Notes under the pieces: generated by a model
Database searches by the model: none
Told to the model about the DNA's origin: nothing
The model's input: the letters and a program-made list of their open reading frames with translations, nothing else
NCBI GenBank assembly: GCA_040880485.1
Contig: JBBDIJ010000012.1
Coordinates: 1 to 23,573 of the forward strand
DNA from: JBBDIJ01 sp040880485
GTDB taxonomy: Bacteria; Bacteroidota; Rhodothermia; Balneolales; Balneolaceae
Reading direction: 5' to 3'
DNA: 23,573 nt
Position numbers and translations under genes: made by a program
Part shown: in pieces, positions 8,848 through 14,624 of the stretch
Numbering within the stretch: position 1 is the first letter of the stretch
Layout of the letters: each line of letters begins with the position of its first letter

Positions 8848-9144
8848 TTAGCAGCGAACAAGAATGGTGGAAACGACTTCACCGTTCACCTTTTCATTCA
8901 ACCGTTTTGCAATAGTAAAACGATTCATATGAATTTCATATCTCCAAGCCTCATTCTCTGCAAGGACAATCAGTTTATCCCCCTCAAAATAGAGATTTCG
9001 CGTGGCACGTGCCATCTGTCCGCCAACCACATTTGGCCAGAAGTGCAGAACCATGCCACGTTTCATTTCCCGACGCCGTGGCATCCGTTCGAGTACCTCC
9101 TTGAGGATGGTGTCCAGGGGCCGGGGTTTGTTGGAATAAGCCAT
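8848..9144 (-). CDS. DUF721 protein, DciA-like helicase loader
   Basis: This 98-aa protein fits DUF721, the family of DciA, which loads or activates the replicative helicase DnaB in bacteria lacking DnaC/DnaI. The usual pattern is present: an N-terminal helix (PLDTILKEVLERM), the W-NVVG segment (HFWPNVVGGQMARATRNLYFEGDKLIVLAENEAW), and a closing helix (IHMNRFTIAKRLNEKV). It is a compact version, lacking the long disordered tail of proteobacterial DciA. The ATG at 9142-9144 directly abuts the recF stop (TAAATG on the minus strand), indicating translational coupling. The recF-DUF721 neighbourhood is known from other phyla, for example actinobacteria. Family assignment is good; the loader function is inferred from family and context. 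Confidence 0.82.
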   Translation of the reverse strand: MAYSNKPRPLDTILKEVLERMPRRREMKRGMVLHFWPNVVGGQMARATRNLYFEGDKLIVLAENEAWRYEIHMNRFTIAKRLNEKVNGEVVSTILVRC

Positions 9145-10296
9145 TTAATTTCGTCTTGTAACCGTTCCATTTTCTACAGAGAACCAGGTAGCTTCCTTAA
9201 TACCTGAACGATCCAGATATTCCAGAGGACTCTCGGTGGCTGAAGTGATAAAAACCTGTCCAGGATGCTGAACCAGCATTTTTAGAAGTATTTCCGTTTT
9301 CTGAGAATCGAGATTTCCGAAGACATCGTCAAGCAGGATAATGGGCAGATCATCCAGTTCGTCGGAGTAGTAAAAGAGCTGAGCCAGTTTGAGTGCCACC
9401 GAAAAGAGACGATGTTGGCCCTCCGATCCGTAGGGCCTCAACTCCATCTCACCCAGGCGGAACAGAATCTCATCTCTGTGTGGGCCTATCAGGCTTTGCT
9501 CTCTGGCCACCTCTTTACCGAAATTCTCCTGCAGTTCCAGGTCAAACGTTCGTCCGATCTGCTCCGGATCGGATGTACTGTCCATGGATCCGATGGTCTT
9601 ATATTCAAGACCGGGTTTGAGATCAAGCCCACTGAATGACCTGAACTGTTCGTCAAGATACCCTTTAAATCGATCCAGTACCTCGGCCCTTTTTGCGATT
9701 ATGTTTGAACCGGATTCTGCAAGCAGCCGATTCCACGGTTCAAGCCTCTCCCTTAACAGCTCAGATGGTATCTCTTGTGACGATTCACCCGCCTGCTGCA
9801 ATAGACTGTTTCTCTGTTTCCTTATTTTTTTGAACCGGATCAGATCTCTCAAATATGCCGGGGAGAACTGACTGATAAAACTGTCCAGAAATGCACGCCT
9901 TTCAGCAGGCCCTTCGGCAGTCAGTTTCCGATCTTCCGGGCTTATCACAACGACCGGTACCAATCCGATCAGATCAGATAGTCTGTCCAGCGGACTTTCA
10001 TGGACAAATATCTGCTTCCCTGCCCCCGTTGTCCAGGTACAGCGAATCTCAAGTTGGCTGCGTATCGATCCTTCAAACTTCCCTTGCACTGTGAAGTGCT
10101 TCGTGCCGTTTTGTACGACATATCGGTCGCTTGCAGAGACAAAGCTCCGCGACATACACAAGTAGTGTATGGCATCAATCAGATTGGTTTTTCCGGAACC
10201 ATTTGGTCCCGTAATCAGATTGATTCCCGGTCCCCACTCCACACATGTGTCGGTGTGATTCCGAAAGTTATTGAGTGTAAGTTGCGTAATCTGCAT
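9145..10296 (-). CDS. recF: DNA replication and repair protein RecF
   Basis: RecF is an SMC/ABC-type ATPase that acts with RecO and RecR to load RecA at single-strand gaps and stalled forks. The 383-aa length is usual. Walker A GPNGSGKT is at residues 30-37, after the characteristic LTLNNFRNH start. Other landmarks are the VVISPEDRKLTAEGPAERRAFLD region, LIGPHRDEI, the signature-like SEGQHRLFSVALKLAQL, and Walker B PIILLDDVFGNLDSQK followed by VFITSATESP. It begins 83 nt downstream of eno on the same strand and its stop touches the DUF721 start. It is not next to dnaN or gyrB, but lies about 4.3 kb from dnaA. Confidence 0.96.
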   Translation of the reverse strand: MQITQLTLNNFRNHTDTCVEWGPGINLITGPNGSGKTNLIDAIHYLCMSRSFVSASDRYVVQNGTKHFTVQGKFEGSIRSQLEIRCTWTTGAGKQIFVHESPLDRLSDLIGLVPVVVISPEDRKLTAEGPAERRAFLDSFISQFSPAYLRDLIRFKKIRKQRNSLLQQAGESSQEIPSELLRERLEPWNRLLAESGSNIIAKRAEVLDRFKGYLDEQFRSFSGLDLKPGLEYKTIGSMDSTSDPEQIGRTFDLELQENFGKEVAREQSLIGPHRDEILFRLGEMELRPYGSEGQHRLFSVALKLAQLFYYSDELDDLPIILLDDVFGNLDSQKTEILLKMLVQHPGQVFITSATESPLEYLDRSGIKEATWFSVENGTVTRRN

Positions 10297-10348
10297 GTTG
10301 GAATATAGCCTGCAGAAGCCACCCGGTCAGCAAATTTCGCAAAGATTC

Positions 10349-10362
10349 ACCCATCACTGGGT
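10349..10362 (-). other. small hairpin between eno and recF
   Basis: On the minus strand this reads ACCCA-GTGA-TGGGT, a 5-bp stem with a GNRA-type tetraloop, in the 83-nt gap between eno and recF. There is no T run after it, so it is a poor terminator. It could be an RNA processing or stability element, or chance. Confidence 0.3.
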
Positions 10363-10379
10363 TCAGGGTCTGGCTCCGT

Positions 10380-11666
10380 TTAAAAGCCGAAGGTGTCTTT
10401 TCCAAGAAAGAGCGCGCTCCCTCCAAGCTCCTCCTCTATTCTGAGCAACTGATTGTACTTGGCAACCCTATCTGTACGACTCATAGACCCTGTTTTTATC
10501 TGTCCGGCGTTTACTGCTACTGCCAGATCTGCAATGGTCGTATCCTCGGTCTCCCCGGACCGGTGTGATATGACAGAAGTAAAATCGTTTTTGTGTGCCA
10601 TCTCGATGGCATCCAGTGTCTCTGTCAATGTACCAATCTGGTTCACCTTGATCAGAATCGAATTACCGATTCCTTCACGTATACCTTTCGCCAGTCGGGT
10701 AGTATTGGTCACAAACAGATCGTCTCCAACCAGTTGAACCCTGTCGCCAATCGCTGAGGTAAGCTTTTCCCAACCTTCCCAGTCATCCTCCTGCATGCCA
10801 TCCTCTATAGAGATAATCGGATACTTGTCGACCCAACCGGACCAGAACTCAACCATCTCGTCGGCATCACGCTTACTTCCATCACTCCATTTAAATTCAT
10901 AGAGCTTCTCTTTGCTGTTGTAAAATTCGGAAGACGCCGGATCAAGTGCGATCAACACTTCGTCGCCGGGTGTATAGCCCGCTTTTTCGATCGCCATGAG
11001 TATCACTTCCAACGCCTCTTCATTGGACTTGAGGTTGGGAGCGAACCCACCCTCATCACCAACAGCAGTGTTGTAACCTTTTGCTGAGAGTACTTTTTTC
11101 AGATTGTGAAAAATTTCGGCTCCCATTCGAACCGATTCAGAAAAGCTGGTGGCTCCAGCAGGCATCACCATAAACTCCTGAAGATCTACATTGTTATCGG
11201 CATGTGAGCCACCATTGATAATATTCATCATGGGTAGCGGCATCAACTTGGCATTCACTCCGCCTATATATCTCCACAACGGCAGGCCTGTAACATTGGC
11301 TCCCGCTTTGGCAGCAGCCAGTGATACCCCTAGTATGGCATTAGCACCAAGCTTTGCCTTGTTCGGAGTTCCATCCAGATCAAGCAGAAAATCATCCAGC
11401 TCCGTCTGCATCAATACCGGAAAGCCTCTCAGCTCCTTGGCAATCAACGTATTAATATGCTCGACTGCACGGGTAACACCTTTGCCCATATAACGTTTAT
11501 CATCACCGTCACGCATCTCAATGGCTTCATGCTCTCCTGTAGATGCACCGGACGGCACAGAAGCCCTCCCCCTGATTCCGTCTTCCAGAATTACATCGAC
11601 CTCAACGGTCGGGTTCCCTCGTGAATCGATGATCTGTCTTCCTGTCACCTGGTCAATAAAACTCAT
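10380..11666 (-). CDS. eno: Enolase
   Basis: Enolase interconverts 2-phosphoglycerate and phosphoenolpyruvate in glycolysis. The 428-aa protein has the full family set: RQIIDSRGNPTVEVDV near the N-terminus, SVPSGASTGEHEA at about 37-49, SHADNNVDLQEFM, GDEGGFAPN, SIEDGMQEDDWEGW and LVGDDLFVTN (metal-binding acids), KVNQIGTLTETL (catalytic Lys) and SHRSGETED. ATG 11666 (MSFIDQVTGRQ) is chosen; the frame is open 17 codons further to 11717, but those residues have no family match and would overlap hairpins in the leader. Transcription may continue into recF after 83 nt. Confidence 0.98.
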   Translation of the reverse strand: MSFIDQVTGRQIIDSRGNPTVEVDVILEDGIRGRASVPSGASTGEHEAIEMRDGDDKRYMGKGVTRAVEHINTLIAKELRGFPVLMQTELDDFLLDLDGTPNKAKLGANAILGVSLAAAKAGANVTGLPLWRYIGGVNAKLMPLPMMNIINGGSHADNNVDLQEFMVMPAGATSFSESVRMGAEIFHNLKKVLSAKGYNTAVGDEGGFAPNLKSNEEALEVILMAIEKAGYTPGDEVLIALDPASSEFYNSKEKLYEFKWSDGSKRDADEMVEFWSGWVDKYPIISIEDGMQEDDWEGWEKLTSAIGDRVQLVGDDLFVTNTTRLAKGIREGIGNSILIKVNQIGTLTETLDAIEMAHKNDFTSVISHRSGETEDTTIADLAVAVNAGQIKTGSMSRTDRVAKYNQLLRIEEELGGSALFLGKDTFGF

Positions 11667-11710
11667 ACTCGTTTTCTTTATTCTTTTGTTACTGCTGCCG
11701 TTATATCGAA

Positions 11711-11745
11711 CGGGCAACGATGCCCGGTGGCTCGATGCGTATCGA
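11711..11745 (-). promoter_or_regulatory. two tandem hairpins in the eno leader
   Basis: Two perfect inverted repeats with 4-nt centres lie in the 131-nt gap upstream of eno. One is CGGGCA-ACGA-TGCCCG at 11711-11726. The other is TCGAT-GCGT-ATCGA at 11732-11745, written as plus strand. In minus-strand RNA they would sit 45-80 nt before the eno ATG. No T run follows, so a leader or operator role is as likely as termination of the upstream gene. Function is unknown. Confidence 0.4.
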
Positions 11746-11797
11746 TCTCAAGGCGGAAAGGTAAGAGGAATTCAAATAGCAATAAAGAAGGGATCGA

Positions 11798-12652
11798 TTA
11801 CCACATTCTACCAAAAATAAAGCTGATCTGAGGAGAGCCAAAGAAGCTCTGTGAAGGATAGAATGGCTGCATTCTCAGATCACAAGTACCAGAAATGTAT
11901 TCAGTGCACTCCTCGGGAGTCAGTTCAAACTGAAATTCACCTTGCGCAGGCTGCTGCTTCCGAATAGGCTGATTAGGTATCATAACCTGCACACCCTGAT
12001 GAAAATAGTAGAATGTGTAACCGAACTGAATACTTGTGAGTCTCGAAAAATTATCTCCTACATCGAGACTCAGTTTCAGCTCACCGCCAAGGCCCAGTTT
12101 CCATGAACCATCCCCTATGCCGGTTAAGACATCATAGACCGGCTCATTATAGATCGTAAATGTCTCCCGGAATCCATTATTATTATCATCCCTGAAATAG
12201 GGGTAGGTAAATGCCGCTACAGGGCCGGAAGCGGCTTCAAGATAGAAACGAAAATTATCATCTATGGCCTCCCCAAACACCCTCTGTCGAAAGCCAAAAA
12301 AAGCCGGAAAAGCAAATGCACGCTTATATTTGTTGGGTATAAGTTGTTGCCCGAAAAAATCAGTAAAAACCTGTTCACTTACGTCTCTGAGACCGGTCCA
12401 ACGAACCGTTGCGGTTACCTCCGAGAACGAAGAAACGACCCGCTTGTACTCCATACCGATACCAAAACCGAAGTTATTTACAATCGCATTGAATCCCAGC
12501 CCGTTTCTGTATCCTTCCTCCATTGGTGTCCGTACCTCTCGTGTACTAAGTAGCTCAGGCTCCTGAACTTGAGAGTAGAGCTCTGCGTGGGGCAACAGCA
12601 ATAGAGCCAAAGTGGTCAAAAGAAGTGATGTAAACCGTTTGCAACTCTTCAT
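11798..12652 (-). CDS. Secreted beta-barrel-like outer-membrane protein of unknown function
   Basis: I do not recognise the family. The 284-aa protein starts with a clear signal peptide (MKSCKRF then a Leu-rich core LLLTTLALLLLPHA, with cleavage probably near ELYSQ). The mature part alternates polar and aromatic residues in strand-like segments (FGFGIGMEYKRV, SEVTATVRWTGL, RFYLEAASGPVAAF, WKLGLGGELKLSLDVG, SIQFGYTFYYFHQGVQV) and ends in ISFIFGRMW. A terminal strand with a last aromatic residue is typical of outer-membrane barrels. A pair of cysteines near the C-terminus (ECTEYISGTCDL) may form a disulfide in a loop. It lies alone upstream of eno and is divergent from the 134-aa protein gene. 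An outer-membrane location is inferred; no transport or enzymatic role can be given. Confidence 0.7.
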   Translation of the reverse strand: MKSCKRFTSLLLTTLALLLLPHAELYSQVQEPELLSTREVRTPMEEGYRNGLGFNAIVNNFGFGIGMEYKRVVSSFSEVTATVRWTGLRDVSEQVFTDFFGQQLIPNKYKRAFAFPAFFGFRQRVFGEAIDDNFRFYLEAASGPVAAFTYPYFRDDNNNGFRETFTIYNEPVYDVLTGIGDGSWKLGLGGELKLSLDVGDNFSRLTSIQFGYTFYYFHQGVQVMIPNQPIRKQQPAQGEFQFELTPEECTEYISGTCDLRMQPFYPSQSFFGSPQISFIFGRMW

Positions 12653-12752
12653 ATGATAGTAGTCATATTGCCATTGAACCCGTTAGAAGCTGAAAGCCCT
12701 CTACCTTGCACTCATTGCATTAATCAAAAAAAGTGTAAAAAAATTCCCGGAA

Positions 12753-12769
12753 TTCCAATGCAATTGGAA
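12753..12769. promoter_or_regulatory. 17-bp perfect dyad, possible operator
   Basis: TTCCAAT at 12753-12759 is mirrored exactly by ATTGGAA at 12763-12769 around a 3-nt centre (GCA). It lies 101 bp upstream of the minus-strand gene and 183 bp upstream of the plus-strand gene. The geometry suits a dimeric DNA-binding protein. No regulator is identified. Confidence 0.4.
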
Positions 12770-12856
12770 CAACAATGTACATTTGCTTCTTGTCTGATTT
12801 AGTTTTTTATTCATCCAGACTGTAAACTGGTGGTAACTGCGTCTGTCGGGCCGAAT

Positions 12857-12887
12857 GGACGGGCACTGCCAGATTCCAGTCCCGTCT
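12857..12887 (+). other. long bulged hairpin in the leader of the 134-aa protein gene
   Basis: GACGGG (12858-12863) pairs with CCCGTC (12881-12886). After a single bulged C (12864), ACTG (12865-12868) pairs with CAGT (12877-12880), leaving an 8-nt loop. A G-U pair (12857 with 12887) extends the base. It is the strongest hairpin I found in the intergenic DNA. What follows is AT-rich but not a T run, so a cis-acting RNA element is as plausible as a terminator. Confidence 0.45.
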
Positions 12888-12951
12888 GGTGTAATTAAAT
12901 ATTCAGACAGGAGTATTCCGGGGCAGACGGAGGGGCTCCCCTCAAACGGCA

Positions 12952-13356
12952 ATGAAATCGAATATGAGTACATTCACCAGGTACATTCTATATGGACCGG
13001 ACTCCACCTTGAGAAGGTTGGCGCCCAAGCTGCAGAATGAGTTTACCCCTACACATCATTACCAGTATGAATCCAGCGAGAAGAAGGTTCAAATTGATGT
13101 CATGATCTTTGAAGAGTATGAGAAACAGATCAATGCCACAGTGACCCTCGCATGCATCATTGAGAGTAGTGGAGAACGAACGCTTATCGAACTCAAAAAG
13201 TCGGGAGGCCGAATGGGATTCCGGGGCAGCTCTCTTTCTGAAGATCATGGAATTGAAACCGATGTAACCGATTTCGTAATGGACTACAGCAAGAGATTTG
13301 GCCTGTCACTTCAGGAGGTCTTACCAGACGAATCGGATGAAGAGGAGGAGTCCTGA
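12952..13356 (+). CDS. Hypothetical protein with acidic tail
   Basis: I do not recognise this 134-aa protein. It looks soluble, with no signal peptide or membrane segment. A basic N-terminal part (TRYILYGPDSTLRRLAPKL) is followed by alternating hydrophobic segments (KVQIDVMIF, INATVTLACIIESS, ERTLIELKKSGGRMGF) suggesting a small alpha/beta fold, then a helix (TDVTDFVMDYSKRFG) and a very acidic end (DESDEEEES). Start ATG 12952 is followed by another in-frame ATG at 12964 that could be the real start. It ends 13 nt before prmC and is probably co-transcribed with it. The leader contains hairpins at 12857-12887 and 12930-12943. The codon pattern looks like that of its neighbours and the length is plausible for a real gene. 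Confidence 0.75.
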   Translation: MKSNMSTFTRYILYGPDSTLRRLAPKLQNEFTPTHHYQYESSEKKVQIDVMIFEEYEKQINATVTLACIIESSGERTLIELKKSGGRMGFRGSSLSEDHGIETDVTDFVMDYSKRFGLSLQEVLPDESDEEEES

Positions 13357-13369
13357 CCGGATTTCGGAG

Positions 13370-14239
13370 ATGAATCAACCTCCCAAAACCTGGACGGTCC
13401 TCTCTATTATAGAGTGGGCCACTCAATGGTTTGAAGAAAAATCGGTTCCCGATCCACGACTGAGCATCGAACTGCTTCTTGCACACGTTCTGCAGATGAA
13501 ACGGCTGGATCTCTACTTAAAGTTCGATCGCCCTCTCTCTCCAGGTGAACTTGATCGCATTCGCCCTCTCGTAAAACGGCGGGGCCTGCAGGAACCTGTT
13601 CAGTACATCCTCGGGTACACCGATTTTTTCAACTGCCGAATCGAAGTAGACTCTCGAGTTTTGATACCGAGAGTAGAAACGGAACAGATGGTTGCTCTTC
13701 TTCTCGAATCCACAAAGATGAGAGAGGATGAACCACTTCATCTGCTCGATATTGGTACCGGATCGGGAAACATTCCGATCGCCATAGCCAGTGCACGGCC
13801 AGCATGGAGTTGCAAAGGAATTGATCTCAACGAAGATATTCTGGAATTGGCCAGAAAGAATGCCCGGAAAAATGATACTGAAGTCCTGTTTGAACGCATA
13901 GACCTGAATGAGTTAAACGAAACTTCATTCGATGCGTTCGATCTCATTATATCCAACCCCCCCTACATTTTGCCTGATGAGAGGCGGGAGATTGAACCCC
14001 AGGTTGTAAATTATGAACCGGCAATGGCACTGTTCCATCAGGAACCTCAGCTTCTCTACAGAAAGATAAGTGAATTCGCCTCATCTATGCTTCGGCCTCG
14101 TGGCTCACTCTGGTTGGAGTGTAGTCATCAACTTGCCGAGTTGACTCTCCAGGTTGTGAGGGAGTCACTTCCGGACTCGCACCTGAAAGAGGATTTTGAG
14201 GGGAAAAAAAGATTTGTGATTGCGTACAAGGATCTCTGA
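13370..14239 (+). CDS. prmC: Peptide chain release factor N5-glutamine methyltransferase
   Basis: PrmC (HemK) methylates the glutamine of the GGQ motif in release factors RF1 and RF2 using S-adenosylmethionine, which raises termination efficiency. The 289-aa protein has the N-terminal helical domain (DPRLSIELLLAHVL, RRGLQEPVQYILGYTDFFNC), the entry motif VLIPRVETE, the SAM-binding LLDIGTGSGNIPIAIA, the acidic strand end GIDLNEDILELA, and the diagnostic NPPYILPDE that holds the target glutamine. The frame is open back to a TTG at 13298, but that would overlap the previous gene. ATG 13370, 13 nt after that gene's stop, matches the family N-terminus. The following 385 bp to dnaA hold the origin-like region. 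Confidence 0.95.
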   Translation: MNQPPKTWTVLSIIEWATQWFEEKSVPDPRLSIELLLAHVLQMKRLDLYLKFDRPLSPGELDRIRPLVKRRGLQEPVQYILGYTDFFNCRIEVDSRVLIPRVETEQMVALLLESTKMREDEPLHLLDIGTGSGNIPIAIASARPAWSCKGIDLNEDILELARKNARKNDTEVLFERIDLNELNETSFDAFDLIISNPPYILPDERREIEPQVVNYEPAMALFHQEPQLLYRKISEFASSMLRPRGSLWLECSHQLAELTLQVVRESLPDSHLKEDFEGKKRFVIAYKDL

Positions 14240-14307
14240 ATTCACAACACCGGTTTCGATGCCCTTCTCCACTACCCAAAGAGCCATTCTCCGTATATGT
14301 AATATAA

Positions 14308-14316
14308 TGTGGATAA
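14308..14316 (-). promoter_or_regulatory. DnaA box 1
   Basis: TGTGGATAA is an exact reverse complement of the TTATCCACA consensus. It lies 69 bp past the end of prmC. Confidence 0.7.
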
Positions 14317-14470
14317 CTTGTTGAAAAGTTATTCGAAATAAATCTGTTTGGGCAGACCCCCTGTAAAACCTGCGCCTGAGCAACTTCAGGCCCAGTCAAG
14401 TCCTAAATAACAATAATTATAAATAGTTGTTAAACCTATATCTGTCATTATTTTAATGTGATTTTAGATT

Positions 14471-14479
14471 TGTGGATAA
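14471..14479 (-). promoter_or_regulatory. DnaA box 2
   Basis: This is a second exact TGTGGATAA, directly after the AT-rich stretch 14401-14470, and so well placed to direct strand opening. Confidence 0.7.
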
Positions 14480-14497
14480 CTTTCTCAGCAGCGATGA

Positions 14498-14534
14498 TTT
14501 TTTTTTTGACATACGAAAGAGAATTTATCATTTT
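14498..14534 (+). promoter_or_regulatory. possible dnaA promoter
   Basis: A run of ten T (14498-14507) ends in TTGACA at 14506-14511, a perfect -35 hexamer. The matching -10 at the expected distance (CATTTT or the nearby TTTATC) is poor. The TTTG followed about 17 bp later by TATCATTTT also weakly resembles the Bacteroidota TTTG/TAnnTTTG form. Plausible by position only. Confidence 0.3.
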
Positions 14535-14568
14535 CCTTCCGGCAATGAGCCAAGTAAGCCAATCTAAG

Positions 14569-14577
14569 TGTGGATAA
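14569..14577 (-). promoter_or_regulatory. DnaA box 3, in the dnaA leader
   Basis: This is a third exact TGTGGATAA, 48 bp before the preferred dnaA start and downstream of the candidate promoter. The position fits autorepression of dnaA by DnaA. It overlaps an alternative GTG start at 14568. Confidence 0.65.
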
Positions 14578-14609
14578 CTACAGGGATCAAGCATGAAATC
14601 GGGTGCGTT

Positions 14610-14614
14610 GGAGG
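14610..14614 (+). promoter_or_regulatory. Shine-Dalgarno supporting the dnaA TTG start
   Basis: GGAGG lies 10 nt before the TTG at 14625. Most other starts in this window have no such motif, so this one helps choose TTG 14625 over the upstream GTG 14568. Confidence 0.45.
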
Positions 14615-14624
14615 CAGTGCGAGT

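Larger units (their letters stand above)
12653..12951. promoter_or_regulatory. divergent regulatory region rich in symmetrical elements
   Basis: This 299-bp region separates the barrel-like protein (minus) from the 134-aa protein (plus). It contains a 17-bp dyad at 12753-12769, six copies of CAGAC/GTCTG between 12792 and 12928, a bulged long hairpin at 12857-12887, and a GC-rich hairpin at 12930-12943 that ends 8 nt before the plus-strand ATG. A-rich and T-rich runs at 12725-12743 and 12803-12808 are present. No open reading frame here looks real. Confidence 0.55.
14240..14624. other. candidate replication origin (oriC) / dnaA upstream region
   Basis: This 385-bp stretch has no gene. It contains three exact DnaA boxes (TGTGGATAA, i.e. 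TTATCCACA reversed) at 14308-14316, 14471-14479 and 14569-14577, all in one orientation. The 70 bp at 14401-14470 are about 81% A+T by direct count (13 G/C) and sit immediately before the second box, as an unwinding element would. Genes on the left from 7.8 to 12.6 kb mostly read left and dnaA reads right. The boxes could instead only serve dnaA autoregulation. Three boxes is a modest number for an origin, so the call is provisional. Confidence 0.6.

Noticed and set aside
12855..13040. Short plus-strand open frame across the leader and start of the 134-aa protein gene
   Set aside because: It overlaps the better supported frame at 12952 and runs through the hairpin region; no protein-like features.
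13298..13369. N-terminal extension of prmC from a TTG
   Set aside because: It would overlap the previous gene by 59 nt and the residues do not fit PrmC; ATG 13370 does.
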